A stretch of DNA of 64,000 nucleotides from Bradyrhizobium rifense (GCF_008123425.1 NZ_VSSS01000013.1:83811-147810), one strand, 5' to 3'. Shown: positions 29,846 to 38,309, counted from the first letter of the stretch. Translations and numbers: made by a program. The notes: generated by a model not told the origin, from the letters alone.

Positions 29846-31633
29846 ATGACATCCGTGCCGTCCTCGAAGTTCTGGAAATATGCGGCGCTCAGCGCGGCTC
29901 TACTGCCGGCTGCCGTGCGCGCTGACTCCATTCCGTCCACGCCGCCGGTGAATTTCACCAACAGCTCCAGCGCCTCGGTCGGATCCACGATCGTCAATTT
30001 GCTGGATTCCTACACCCATCTCATGCTGGTCGATCCCAAGCTGCGCAATGGCGCGGGTGTCATGGAGCAGAATTATCTGACCGTTATCCGGATGACGCAG
30101 GAGCGCACGCCGGCGCAGACGCTCGCCGCTGTTCATGACGATCGCACCTCGCAGCCTTACAGCGTTCTCAACGGGCTCGGCCCCCTGACGTCGCACTTCA
30201 TGACGGGGATCGGGTCGTCCACGACGGCGACGCCGCCAGCGAGCCTGACGCCGACCTCGTATCAGGTCACCACGCTGCAGGACTACGACGCAAGCGCACA
30301 CGGCATCAACTATCTCAACAGCGCGACCATCGGCTTTTCGGCCTTTGGCGACGGCACCGCGACACCATTGGCCGATGCCGCGAACTTCCTCAACACCACC
30401 GTCCGCAACAACGCCTCGACCGAACCGCCGAAGCGCACGTTCGAGCGCTACATGGGCTCGACCGCGCCGGTCGTGAATCCCGCCTCCACCACCGCGGGCG
30501 TGATCAGTCCGCTGGATGCGCGCTACGGCAACTACAATGCCGTGACCAACAAGGCCGGTCTTGCGGACACGGACACGGCGCAGTTCGTCGTTCCCACCTA
30601 TTTCAGCAGCTTTGCAGTCCCGGTCGCCTACTATAACACCCTCAACTGGGTGCGCGGCTTGACCGTGACGCCGGCCCTGGTGGCCGCAAATGGCGGCCAG
30701 CCGATCACGGTCCCTGACGTCGGAAGCTTCGACGCATCAGGCAATCTCACACCCGTTCAGTTCGGTGCAGGCGACTACGTCCCGGGCATCGGTACTGCGC
30801 CCCGTCCGTTCAGGCTCTCGACCAAGGTCAAGGTTCCGACGCCGCTCTGGCAGATCGCCAACGGCACCAATCCCTATGGCGACGGCGCCTTCGTCAGCGG
30901 CCACACCAATCTTGCCTACAACCAGGCGCTCGGGCTGGCCTTCCTGGTGCCGCAGCAGTTCGAAAGCCTCCTGATCCGCGCCGCGGACCTCGGCAACAAT
31001 CGCATTCTCGCCGGCATGCATTCGCCGCTGGACGTGATCGGCGGCCGTATCGAGGCGACCGCGATCGTCGCGACCAACATCTACGGCGCCCTCTACGGTC
31101 CTTATGGCAACCGGTTGGATTGGACCAATGCCGCCAACACCGCCGCCTATGCGATCTATCAGGCCCATATGAAGACCCAGAAATATCTGGCGCAGTCGTG
31201 CGGTACGAGCACGGTGGAGGACTGCCTCAAGCGGGCCGGTGGCGATCACGATGACGATCGCGATCATCGCGACGGCCGCCATCATCAGGACGGGCGGGAT
31301 CACGATCGCGACGATCGGAACGGGTTCGACTACAACCTCGATCCGGATGACAGCAGGGGTTACACCTATCGCATGACCTACGGGCTTGCGTTGGCGGCGT
31401 CGATGAAACTGCCGGAAATCGTCCCGGTGCAGGCGCAGGTGTTGTTGCTGACCCGCTTCCCTTATGCCACCGACGAGCAGCGCACGGAGATCCTGCGCAA
31501 CACCGCGCTGCCATCCGGCTTCGCACTGCTCGACGGCAACACCTGGGATGGGTGGGGTCGGCTCAACCTCTACGCTGCGGCCAAAGGGCAGGACTCGTTC
31601 TTCCGCGCCGTCAGGGCTGCAACGACACGGTGA
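29846..31633 (+). CDS. exported PAP2-type phosphatase/haloperoxidase-like protein
   Basis: A 595-residue secreted protein with a signal peptide (cleavage near AVRA, residues 1-26). The PAP2/haloperoxidase active site is recognisable in the middle: SGHT near residues 351-354 and NNRILAGMHSPLDVIGG with His392. The canonical first motif (K-x6-RP) is not clearly seen, so activity is not certain. An unusual Asp/His/Arg/Gly-rich segment at residues about 466-494 sits after the active site. No neighbour explains its substrate; family members include acid phosphatases. Confidence 0.72.
   Translation: MTSVPSSKFWKYAALSAALLPAAVRADSIPSTPPVNFTNSSSASVGSTIVNLLDSYTHLMLVDPKLRNGAGVMEQNYLTVIRMTQERTPAQTLAAVHDDRTSQPYSVLNGLGPLTSHFMTGIGSSTTATPPASLTPTSYQVTTLQDYDASAHGINYLNSATIGFSAFGDGTATPLADAANFLNTTVRNNASTEPPKRTFERYMGSTAPVVNPASTTAGVISPLDARYGNYNAVTNKAGLADTDTAQFVVPTYFSSFAVPVAYYNTLNWVRGLTVTPALVAANGGQPITVPDVGSFDASGNLTPVQFGAGDYVPGIGTAPRPFRLSTKVKVPTPLWQIANGTNPYGDGAFVSGHTNLAYNQALGLAFLVPQQFESLLIRAADLGNNRILAGMHSPLDVIGGRIEATAIVATNIYGALYGPYGNRLDWTNAANTAAYAIYQAHMKTQKYLAQSCGTSTVEDCLKRAGGDHDDDRDHRDGRHHQDGRDHDRDDRNGFDYNLDPDDSRGYTYRMTYGLALAASMKLPEIVPVQAQVLLLTRFPYATDEQRTEILRNTALPSGFALLDGNTWDGWGRLNLYAAAKGQDSFFRAVRAATTR
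31241..31326 (+). repeat. GATCRC-rich microrepeat coding Asp/His-rich insert
   Basis: Within the PAP2-type gene, an 86-bp stretch made of degenerate GATCAC/GATCGC units on the coding strand, encoding alternating Asp, His, Arg and Gly residues. It differs sharply in composition from the rest of the gene and looks like local repeat expansion. Confidence 0.65.
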
Positions 31634-31721
31634 CGTCCTCAGCGTGGCTCGGGATCGTTAGCGGTCCCGAGCTGCGCGCGAGATCAGGATCGCGCTCCGA
31701 TGATTTCTGTCGGTGAAGGCG

Positions 31722-32654
31722 CTACCGCCACCTTCGGTGCAGCCACAGCCACTGCTCGGGATGCTCGCGCACCCAGCCTTCCACCACGTTGGTGATCGCC
31801 TGCGTCGTGCCCTGGATGTCGATCTTGCCGTCAGCGTCGCGCACCGGCGGAATTTCTTCCGTCAGCTCGGCCCGGAAGCGAAAGCCGGGCAAGCGGATGA
31901 CGCGGACGCCGTGGATCGGGCATTCGACCTGGCGCAACAGGCGGGCCAGCATCGGATTGGCGCGGGTCTTGCGGCCGAAGAAGGTGACCTCGACGCCGCC
32001 GGTCAGATACTGGTCGATCAGCATGGCGACGTGCTTGCCGTCCTGGAGCGCCTGCGCGAGCCGTAGCGGCGCGTCGCGGCCCGCTGGGATCAACGTGCCC
32101 ATGTTGACCTGGCGCATCTCCTGGATGATGCGGTCGGCGGATGCAATGTTCGGACGGCGGTAGAGAATCGCAGCTTCGAGCCCATGGGCGGGGGCGGCGA
32201 GCGCGGGCAATTCCCAATTGGCCAGATGCGAGGCGAAGATCAGCGCCGGCTTGCCGTCGTCCCTGATCTGGTCGTACAGCTCGATGGTGCGCGGCGGCAG
32301 CTCGATCCGGCTGTTTTCCGGATGGGCGCGATCGTAATCCCAGACATGGTCGATATGGGCGAACTCGGCGCCGATGCGGCCGAGATTGTCCCACACGCCC
32401 ATCAGGATCTGTTCGATCTCCTCGGGTGATTTCTCCGGAAATGCCGCGGCGAGATTGGCGCGGCCGATGCGATGCTCGCGCAGGCGCGGGCCGATCGTCT
32501 TGGTGACGCGCGCGAAAAAGTCCGAGGTCTTGACCGGATCGAAATAGCGTGTGGTGCGCAGCATGCCGACGGTGGCCGCGCCAATCAGGCCACCGCCGAT
32601 CGATTTGGCGACTTCCCGCGCGCGGGCCTTCGTGCTCGCAGGAAGCAGCGCCAT
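31722..32654 (-). CDS. lpxXL: very-long-chain acyltransferase of lipid A (LpxXL-type)
   Basis: A 310-residue LpxL/HtrB-family lysophospholipid-type acyltransferase with the catalytic H-x4-E in SHLANWE (His143, Glu148). In rhizobia the enzyme encoded at this position transfers a 27-hydroxy-C28 (or similar) acyl chain from AcpXL to lipid A. It is the last gene of the acpXL-fabZ-fabF-fabF-lpxXL cluster, 8 bp after fabF1, which supports that role over ordinary lauroyl transfer. It is a membrane-associated enzyme of the inner leaflet. Confidence 0.88.
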   Translation of the reverse strand: MALLPASTKARAREVAKSIGGGLIGAATVGMLRTTRYFDPVKTSDFFARVTKTIGPRLREHRIGRANLAAAFPEKSPEEIEQILMGVWDNLGRIGAEFAHIDHVWDYDRAHPENSRIELPPRTIELYDQIRDDGKPALIFASHLANWELPALAAPAHGLEAAILYRRPNIASADRIIQEMRQVNMGTLIPAGRDAPLRLAQALQDGKHVAMLIDQYLTGGVEVTFFGRKTRANPMLARLLRQVECPIHGVRVIRLPGFRFRAELTEEIPPVRDADGKIDIQGTTQAITNVVEGWVREHPEQWLWLHRRWR

Positions 32655-32662
32655 GCGTCCGG

Positions 32663-33940
32663 TCAGGCCGGTTCGCGGGTCAGGATCAGCGAGGCGTTCT
32701 GGCCGCCGAAGCCGAACGAGTTCGACATCACCGCGGTGACGCGGGCATCGCGCGCCTTGTTGCCGACCACGTCGAACAGGATCGTGGGATCCGGATTGTC
32801 GTAGTTGATGGTCGGCGGAATCCGCTGATGCTCGAGCGTGAGCAGCGAGAAGATCGCCTCGACCGCGCCCGCGGCCGAGATGGTGTGGCCGACCATCGAC
32901 TTGTTGGAGGTGACCGGGATCTTCTGCAGGAGATCGCCGAACACGGCCGATGTCGTGTTGTACTCCATCTTGTCGTTTTCGGGCGTCGCGGTGCCGTGCG
33001 CGTTGATGTGGTCGATCTGGTCCGGCGTCATGCCGGCATCGGCGAGCGTCTTGTTCATGCAGCCGATGATCGGCTTGCCGTCGGGCGACGAGCGGGTGCG
33101 ATGGAAGGAATCGGTGAGCTCGCCGCAGCCGGCGATGACGCCGAGAATCTTTGCGCCGCGCGCGGTCGCCGCTTCATAGCTTTCCAGCACCAGGGCGCCG
33201 GCGCCTTCGGCCATGACAAAGCCGTCGCGATTCTTGGAGAAGGGGCGGGAGGCCGCCTGCGGCGGATCGTTCTGGGTCGACAGCGCAGAGAGCAGCGAGA
33301 AGCGCACCAGCGCTTCCGGGTTCACGGTGCCGTCGGTCGCGACGCACAGCGCCGCATCGGTCTCGCCGCGGCGGATCGCCTCGACGCCGAGCTGGATCGA
33401 GGTGGCTCCGGACGCGCACGCCGTCGACAGCGAGATCGGCGAGCCCTTGGTGCCGAAGGTTTCGGCGAGGTAGGCGGCCACCGAGCCGAACATGAAGCGG
33501 TGATGATAGGCGTTGTACTTGCCGCCGCCGGAGATGCGCAGCAGATCGTCATAGTTGAAGTCGGGCGCGCCGACGGCGCGGCCAAGCTCGCGACGCTGTG
33601 GCCACTCCACCTCGACCGGCGCGACCGCGAGGAAGAGGGGACCCGGGAAATCGCCCTTGGCGCCGATGCCGGCCTGCTCCAGCGCTTCCTGGGTGACGAG
33701 CTCGGCCATCCGCTCGGAGAGACCGGTGGAGGAGAACGGATCGACGCTGACGAAATCCACCGTGCCGGCCATCGTGGTCTTCAGGCCGTCGATCGGAAAG
33801 CGCGTGATGGTGCGGATGCCGGATTCGCCCGCAACGAGCTTCGACCAATTGTCGGCCTTGCCGGCGCCGAGCGAGGTCGTGATGCCCATGCCGGTGACGA
33901 CGACAACGGGACGCCCGAGTTTGTCGCGTGGTGCAGTCAT
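32663..33940 (-). CDS. fabF1: 3-oxoacyl-ACP synthase (FabF1XL type), catalytically complete
   Basis: A 425-residue KAS II-type condensing enzyme. The whole catalytic triad is present: Cys175 in STACASG, His315 in NAHGTAT and His352 in VGHTISAAG. It elongates acyl chains on AcpXL toward the C26-C28 stage. It lies 22 bp after its paralogue fabF2 (33963-35165), which lacks the Cys, and 8 bp before lpxXL. The pair probably works as a heterodimer (see findings). Confidence 0.9.
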   Translation of the reverse strand: MTAPRDKLGRPVVVVTGMGITTSLGAGKADNWSKLVAGESGIRTITRFPIDGLKTTMAGTVDFVSVDPFSSTGLSERMAELVTQEALEQAGIGAKGDFPGPLFLAVAPVEVEWPQRRELGRAVGAPDFNYDDLLRISGGGKYNAYHHRFMFGSVAAYLAETFGTKGSPISLSTACASGATSIQLGVEAIRRGETDAALCVATDGTVNPEALVRFSLLSALSTQNDPPQAASRPFSKNRDGFVMAEGAGALVLESYEAATARGAKILGVIAGCGELTDSFHRTRSSPDGKPIIGCMNKTLADAGMTPDQIDHINAHGTATPENDKMEYNTTSAVFGDLLQKIPVTSNKSMVGHTISAAGAVEAIFSLLTLEHQRIPPTINYDNPDPTILFDVVGNKARDARVTAVMSNSFGFGGQNASLILTREPA

Positions 33941-33962
33941 GTCGATCCCCCGATAGAGCTAG

Positions 33963-35165
33963 CTAAACAGCCTCGACCAGCGCCATGCCTTCGCCGCGCC
34001 AGTGTCCGGCTCCCACCACGACGATCTGGGTGGGCGCACCCTGCATTTCAACCTCGGTCCCGGTCGAATCGTTCGGCGGGAACAGCGCGCCGCGCGAGAT
34101 CGAGAGCGCCGCGAGCGCAATGCCGAGCGGGAATTGCGTTTCCATGGTGTGGCCGAACATCGTGCCGGTCGCGCGCACCGGGAAATCGGCGTGCTTGGTC
34201 AGGAAGCCGCGCTCCTCCGACGTCGCCGGCTCAGCACCGGTTGCGCCCGAGATGATCGCGCCCTTGCCATCGCGCTTCGGCAGCTTGTCCCAAAGCTTCT
34301 CCAGCGTCGCTTCCATGTCGCCGGACTGCTTGCGTCGGGCGAGATCAGTCACCACGCTCGACAGCTTCGCGTACGGCTTGGCGCCGCGCGCTTCCGCGTG
34401 CGCTTTCGACTCCAGCACAAGGAAGGCGCCGGCCGAGCCAAGCGCGAAGCCGGCGTGGTCCTTGCGCGCCCACACGGGGGCGAACTTGTCCCTCAGATTG
34501 AAGTCGCCGAATTCGTAGAGGACCATGAGGTCCTTGCGCTCGCCGTTGTGCGAGCCGCCGACCAGGGCGATGTCGCTCTCGCCCGAGGCGATGCGCGACA
34601 GCGCGATGCGGGCGGCATCGGCGCCCGCAACCTCTTCGCCCATGAAGGTGCGCGAGGTGCCGCCGAGACCGTTGACGATGGCGATGTTGCCGGCGAGCAG
34701 GTTGGAGAGCTGCGCGAGGAACAGCGTCGGCCGGAGATCGCTCATCAGCCGCTCGTTGAGGAAGCCGGGCGCATTGGCGCCCTTGGCTTCGGCGGTGAGC
34801 ACGCCGGTGTCGACGTTGAGATCACGCTCGCCGCCGCCGGCGGCGACCACCATGTCGATCTTCGACAGGATGTCCTTGTTGCCCTTGATGCCGGCGGAGT
34901 CGAGCGCGAGGCCCGCGGCATAGACGCCGATGCGCTGCCAGGCTTCCATCTGGCGCTGGTCGCCCTTCTTGGGGATCTGGCTGTCGAACGACACCGGCAG
35001 CAGCGGGTGCACGATGAAGGGCGCAAAGCCCTTCTCGTCGACATTGATGCGCTTCTCAGAAAGCGCGGCCCAGTTGGCGTCGAGACCTTCGCCGAGCGAG
35101 GTGGCAAGACCAATGCCGGTGATCCAGACTTCCGTCTGGCCCGGCTTCGAAGCGGTGTCAGTCAT
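33963..35165 (-). CDS. fabF2: KAS-like protein lacking catalytic Cys (FabF2XL, chain-length-factor-like)
   Basis: A 400-residue ketoacyl-synthase fold protein. Aligned with FabF1, the catalytic Cys position is Glu178 in FMGEEVAGADA and the first His is replaced (GATGAEPAT); only the second His (FGHTMET) remains. The GE-x-AG-x-DA pattern is close to the GEQAGGLDA motif of type II polyketide chain-length factors. It therefore cannot condense on its own and is predicted to pair with FabF1 and help set chain length. Its ATG overlaps the FabZ stop (ATGA). Confidence 0.85.
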   Translation of the reverse strand: MTDTASKPGQTEVWITGIGLATSLGEGLDANWAALSEKRINVDEKGFAPFIVHPLLPVSFDSQIPKKGDQRQMEAWQRIGVYAAGLALDSAGIKGNKDILSKIDMVVAAGGGERDLNVDTGVLTAEAKGANAPGFLNERLMSDLRPTLFLAQLSNLLAGNIAIVNGLGGTSRTFMGEEVAGADAARIALSRIASGESDIALVGGSHNGERKDLMVLYEFGDFNLRDKFAPVWARKDHAGFALGSAGAFLVLESKAHAEARGAKPYAKLSSVVTDLARRKQSGDMEATLEKLWDKLPKRDGKGAIISGATGAEPATSEERGFLTKHADFPVRATGTMFGHTMETQFPLGIALAALSISRGALFPPNDSTGTEVEMQGAPTQIVVVGAGHWRGEGMALVEAV

Positions 35166-35632
35166 GGCGAGACGGCCTGTTGCGGAAAGCCGACGCGCTG
35201 GGCGACCGCGTCCATGTATCCGCGCATATCCGAATTGGGGAAGGGGATCAGCGTGAAGGTGAGCGTCGAATTCGCGCGCAGCTTGCCGCCGACCCGGATC
35301 TTCGCCTCGGTCATGGCATAGCCCGAGCCCTCATGGGCCACGCTTGCCTCGAGGGTCATGAGGTCGCCCGGAAACACCGAGCCGCGGACCTTGGCTTCCT
35401 TCACAGCGGCGAGAATCGGCATACGCTCGAACTTCAAGACGCCAAGCAGGAGAAAGCCCGAGGCCTGCGCCATCGATTCGATCAGCAGCACGCCGGGCAT
35501 CAGCGGATAGCCCGGGAAGTGCCCCTCGAAGATGGTGCTCTCCTTGGGGACCTGGGCCTCGACGACGATCGTCTTCTCGTCGACCTTGAGGTCGACGATG
35601 CGATCGATCATGTGGAAGTATTCGAGTTGCAT
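35162..35632 (-). CDS. fabZ: 3-hydroxyacyl-ACP dehydratase, FabZ type
   Basis: A 156-residue hot-dog-fold dehydratase with the catalytic His38 (EGHFPGYPLMPG) and Glu52 (IESMAQ). It removes water from beta-hydroxyacyl-AcpXL during very-long-chain fatty acid elongation. I chose the ATG at 35632 because the FabZ domain starts directly; upstream in-frame codons are ignored. It lies 10 bp after acpXL, and its stop overlaps the fabF2 start. Confidence 0.88.
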   Translation of the reverse strand: MQLEYFHMIDRIVDLKVDEKTIVVEAQVPKESTIFEGHFPGYPLMPGVLLIESMAQASGFLLLGVLKFERMPILAAVKEAKVRGSVFPGDLMTLEASVAHEGSGYAMTEAKIRVGGKLRANSTLTFTLIPFPNSDMRGYMDAVAQRVGFPQQAVSP

Positions 35633-35642
35633 GATCGCCCGA

Positions 35643-35930
35643 TTAGGCGCTCGCGCCCTTGGCGGCAACCAGTTCGTCGATGCGCGCGCACAAATTCTTC
35701 AGCACGAAATACTGCTCGGTGGTCGCCTTGCCGTCGTTGACTTCCTGGGTCCATTTTTCTAGCGGCAGCTTGATGCCGAACTGCTTGTCGATTGCGAACG
35801 CGATGTCCAGGAAATCGAGGCTGTCGATGCCGAGGTCATCGATGGCATGGCTATCCGGCGTGATCGTGTCGCGCGGGATGTCGCAGGTTTCAGCGATGAT
35901 CGTAGCGACCTGATCGAATGTGGAGGACAT
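35643..35930 (-). CDS. acpXL: acyl carrier protein for very-long-chain fatty acids (AcpXL)
   Basis: A 95-residue dedicated acyl carrier protein. The phosphopantetheine-attachment Ser is Ser37 in GIDSLDFLD. It is longer than ordinary AcpP (about 78 residues) with a C-terminal extension, as in rhizobial AcpXL. It carries the growing C26-C28 hydroxyacyl chain for lipid A. It is the first gene of the cluster; its promoter must lie in the 270 bp upstream, where I see no clear motif. Confidence 0.9.
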   Translation of the reverse strand: MSSTFDQVATIIAETCDIPRDTITPDSHAIDDLGIDSLDFLDIAFAIDKQFGIKLPLEKWTQEVNDGKATTEQYFVLKNLCARIDELVAAKGASA

Positions 35931-36200
35931 CACTAAGCCTTTGATATATTGCGGGTATTTGTCAGATATCCCAGAGTGGCACGGTGGGTGGGCATCGCGC
36001 CCCGAATGACGCCCTCTAACCCCCCTCTGGACGGGTCGAAAGCCCGTATAACGGAGCGCCGCCCTGAGTTCAATGGAGCCGGACAGGGCCGTGGACAGGC
36101 CTGGGGACGCCGGTCCGGAGCGGTTTCGGCCGGGTGACCTGCCGGCAGGGAGCTTCCGGCGCCAGGGCTTGATCGACGGGGCCTGGTCGACAGGGCTTGG

Positions 36201-36548
36201 CTAGATGTGCGGCGTGGTGATCTTGACGCAGTCCCGCCGGCCCATCATCACGCAATCCTGGGTCCGCCGTAGATCGGCGATGCTGACCGCGAGCCAGATC
36301 CCGATCGCGGTCAGTGCGATGGTGAAGGCGAGCGCCGCGATATTGGCGAGCATGCGGTGGCGGAAATCGTCCGGCTGATCGCGGGGCTGCTCGTAGCGGG
36401 ACAGGTCGAGCGGTTCGGGGGCCGCGTGCACGTGCAGCGGCTGGACGACACCACTGCCTCGGTGGACCACCGGGGAGGGAGTCGTGCGCGGCCTGAACTG
36501 GAGCACCCGGTGCTCACCGTCCGAGGTTATGGGCCGCTGGGATTTCAT
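36201..36548 (-). CDS. single-pass membrane protein of unknown function
   Basis: A 115-residue protein with a polar, Pro-rich N-terminal half and one membrane helix (about residues 66-92, with LAFTIALTAIGIWLAVSI). It ends with a conserved-looking QDCVMMGRRDCV segment containing two Cys. Similar short proteins are expected in Bradyrhizobium. Function unknown. Confidence 0.65.
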   Translation of the reverse strand: MKSQRPITSDGEHRVLQFRPRTTPSPVVHRGSGVVQPLHVHAAPEPLDLSRYEQPRDQPDDFRHRMLANIAALAFTIALTAIGIWLAVSIADLRRTQDCVMMGRRDCVKITTPHI

Positions 36549-36866
36549 GGGGCGGGGATTACTCCGAAGCAGCGATTTTTAGATAGCATAGGCGACATAA
36601 GGGTTGCAGGAAATCTTCTCAACGCGCACGTGCATTGCGCATTCGCATGATCTTTCCTGATCATTTCTTGAGCGCCGCGAACGATCGTCGGAACGGGTTG
36701 TCATCCCGGTGTCAGGGACGCGCGGGTTGCGCTGCAACAACAGCCAGAACAATGGTGCTGCCCGCGCTGAACGCATATTGCCGCAGCAGGGCTCATGGCA
36801 TAATCGGGAACCCTGACCAGCCTTGGCAACCACCAACTTTGGCAACCAACTGAGAGGCCCTCGATC
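36549..36866. other. 318-bp region without a gene; two direct repeats
   Basis: Divergent promoter region between the membrane protein and the ParB-like gene. It contains a pair of identical 10-bp direct repeats, TTGGCAACCA, at 36823-36832 and 36839-36848, 16 bp apart start to start, close to the ParB-like gene start. I see no other structure. Confidence 0.5.
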
Positions 36867-37493
36867 ATGACCCCCAACGCGCGCGAGCCGAGAGTGCACC
36901 CGGTGCCGATCCTGTCGCTGCGGCCGACGCAGATGACGGTCGGCATGCGTGAGGTCAAGGAGAAGCGCAAGCGCTGGCGCGAGCACGGCAAGAAGAAGCA
37001 GTCCGAGCTGCTCGGCACCCACATGATCCCCGTCGTGTACGGACCCGACGAGCGCTATTACGTGATCGACCATCATCATCTTGGCCGCGCGCTGCACGAC
37101 GAAGGCATCAAGGAAGTGCTGGTCACGGTCGTCGGCGATCTCCGGATGGTCGAGCGCGAGGCGTTCTGGGGCGTGATGGACAACAAGCGCTGGGTCTATC
37201 CTTACGACAGCAAGGGCGCGCGTCGTCCGTTCCGCGATTTGCCGAAATCAGTCGTCGACCTCAAGGACGATCCGTTCCGTAGCCTCGCCGGCGAGCTCCG
37301 CCGCATGGGCGGCTTCGCCAAGGACACCACGCCATTCTCCGAATTTCTCTGGGCCGACTTCCTGCGCCGCAAGCTGACGCGCAAGGCGGTGGACGCCAAT
37401 TTCGACAAGGCACTGGAGAAGGCGCTGGCTGCTGCCAAGAGCAAGGACGCGGTCTATCTGCCCGGCTGGTGCGGCCCGGCATCGGACGATTGA
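36867..37493 (+). CDS. ParB-like nuclease-domain protein (ParBc_2)
   Basis: A 208-residue protein with the fold of the ParBc_2 family: an N-terminal VPILSLRPTQMTVGM segment, then VVYGPDERYYVIDHHHLGRALHDEG, resembling the sulfiredoxin/ParB catalytic-like region. Family members are widespread in proteobacteria as stand-alone genes with no proven role in chromosome partition; function unknown. It is convergent with a 51-codon gene, 16 bp apart. Confidence 0.75.
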   Translation: MTPNAREPRVHPVPILSLRPTQMTVGMREVKEKRKRWREHGKKKQSELLGTHMIPVVYGPDERYYVIDHHHLGRALHDEGIKEVLVTVVGDLRMVEREAFWGVMDNKRWVYPYDSKGARRPFRDLPKSVVDLKDDPFRSLAGELRRMGGFAKDTTPFSEFLWADFLRRKLTRKAVDANFDKALEKALAAAKSKDAVYLPGWCGPASDD

Positions 37494-37509
37494 GGCGCTG
37501 ACGCTCGCA

Positions 37510-37665
37510 TCAGTCGCGCTGGAAGATCTTGGCGCCGGGGTAGACACGCCGGGCATAAGTGACGACCAGCGCGCGGTCCTGGGTTGCCAGGAAGGGCGTG
37601 CGGATCCGAGACGACCCGACGATGAGGTGCCACAGACCATTAAGCCTTTGGATGACGATTTTCAT
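37510..37665 (-). CDS. small hypothetical protein (51 aa)
   Basis: A 51-codon open frame with ATG at 37665 and a good GAGGAA Shine-Dalgarno about 9 nt upstream. The protein begins MKIVIQRLNGLWH and ends KIFQRD, with a regular pattern of hydrophobic and basic residues. It is convergent with the ParB-like gene and fills most of the gap to 37938. Its composition suggests a real small gene, possibly a DUF2188-like fold, but I do not recognise the family. Confidence 0.55.
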   Translation of the reverse strand: MKIVIQRLNGLWHLIVGSSRIRTPFLATQDRALVVTYARRVYPGAKIFQRD

Positions 37666-37937
37666 CTGACTGTTCCTCGAAAACTCCGTGTTCGAACAAA
37701 TGCTGACTGTCGCAACAGTCTTGATTCTCGATCGTGATCGCGGGCGAGAAATTCCCAGAGACCGCTCGCGCTCGCTGCAAGACGACGGCGACTATTATGA
37801 GTTGGTTACGAGATGCGGCCCGGTAAGCTCGATCCGATCACAGCCGCTTGAATGCAATCATTTTCCGCGCCGACGAAACCGTCCTGAAACAGAGCGATCC
37901 CACTTATGGGGGTACCGAGCTCAAACAGGAGGCGAAA

Positions 37938-38081
37938 ATGCGTCGTCTGGTTTTCGTAATTGCTTTGCTCGCCGTCGCTTCAGTCGGAATTTCGGCGTCT
38001 TTTGCCGCAGTTCACCAGGCCAGGACGCTGACATTCGAAGAGCGCTTTGCGCCGGCGCTTCCGCTGATGGTCAAGCACTAG
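37938..38081 (+). CDS. small exported peptide (47 aa)
   Basis: A 47-codon gene with a strong AGGAGG Shine-Dalgarno 5 nt before ATG 37938. Residues 1-23 form a signal peptide (MRRLVFVIALLAVASVGISA), leaving a mature peptide of roughly 24 residues. The mature part is charged and ends in ALPLMVKH. No function is recognised. Confidence 0.6.
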   Translation: MRRLVFVIALLAVASVGISASFAAVHQARTLTFEERFAPALPLMVKH

Positions 38082-38105
38082 CGGCACCGCGCTTCGCCGC
38101 CGCAA

Positions 38106-38309
38106 CTACTTCGGATGCTGCGGGGCGGGCGGCGAGAGCAATCGCTCTATGTCAGCGGCGGCTTCGCCGTCGCGGACCTTCTGTAGCATGGCGTGGCGCT
38201 CGGCGCCGGCCGGCAGTTTCTTGGCCGCGGCGCGAGCATCTTCGGTGAACTTGTTCAGGCGCTCCTGAAGGGACAGGGCGGGACGTGTACGGTTGCGCTT
38301 CTTGGTCAT
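38106..38309 (-). CDS. small basic hypothetical protein
   Basis: A 67-residue protein, very basic at the N-terminus (MTKKRNRTRP) and otherwise helical (LSLQERLNKFTEDARAAAKK), ending in a Pro-rich tail. I chose ATG 38309; an upstream in-frame start at 38336 is possible. Conserved short proteins of this type occur in Bradyrhizobium; function unknown. It overlaps none of its neighbours. Confidence 0.6.
   Translation of the reverse strand: MTKKRNRTRPALSLQERLNKFTEDARAAAKKLPAGAERHAMLQKVRDGEAAADIERLLSPPAPQHPK

Noticed and set aside
32549..34255. 568-codon open frame on the plus strand
   Set aside because: Antisense to fabF1 and fabF2, whose catalytic or family motifs are intact; the shadow has an Arg-rich composition.
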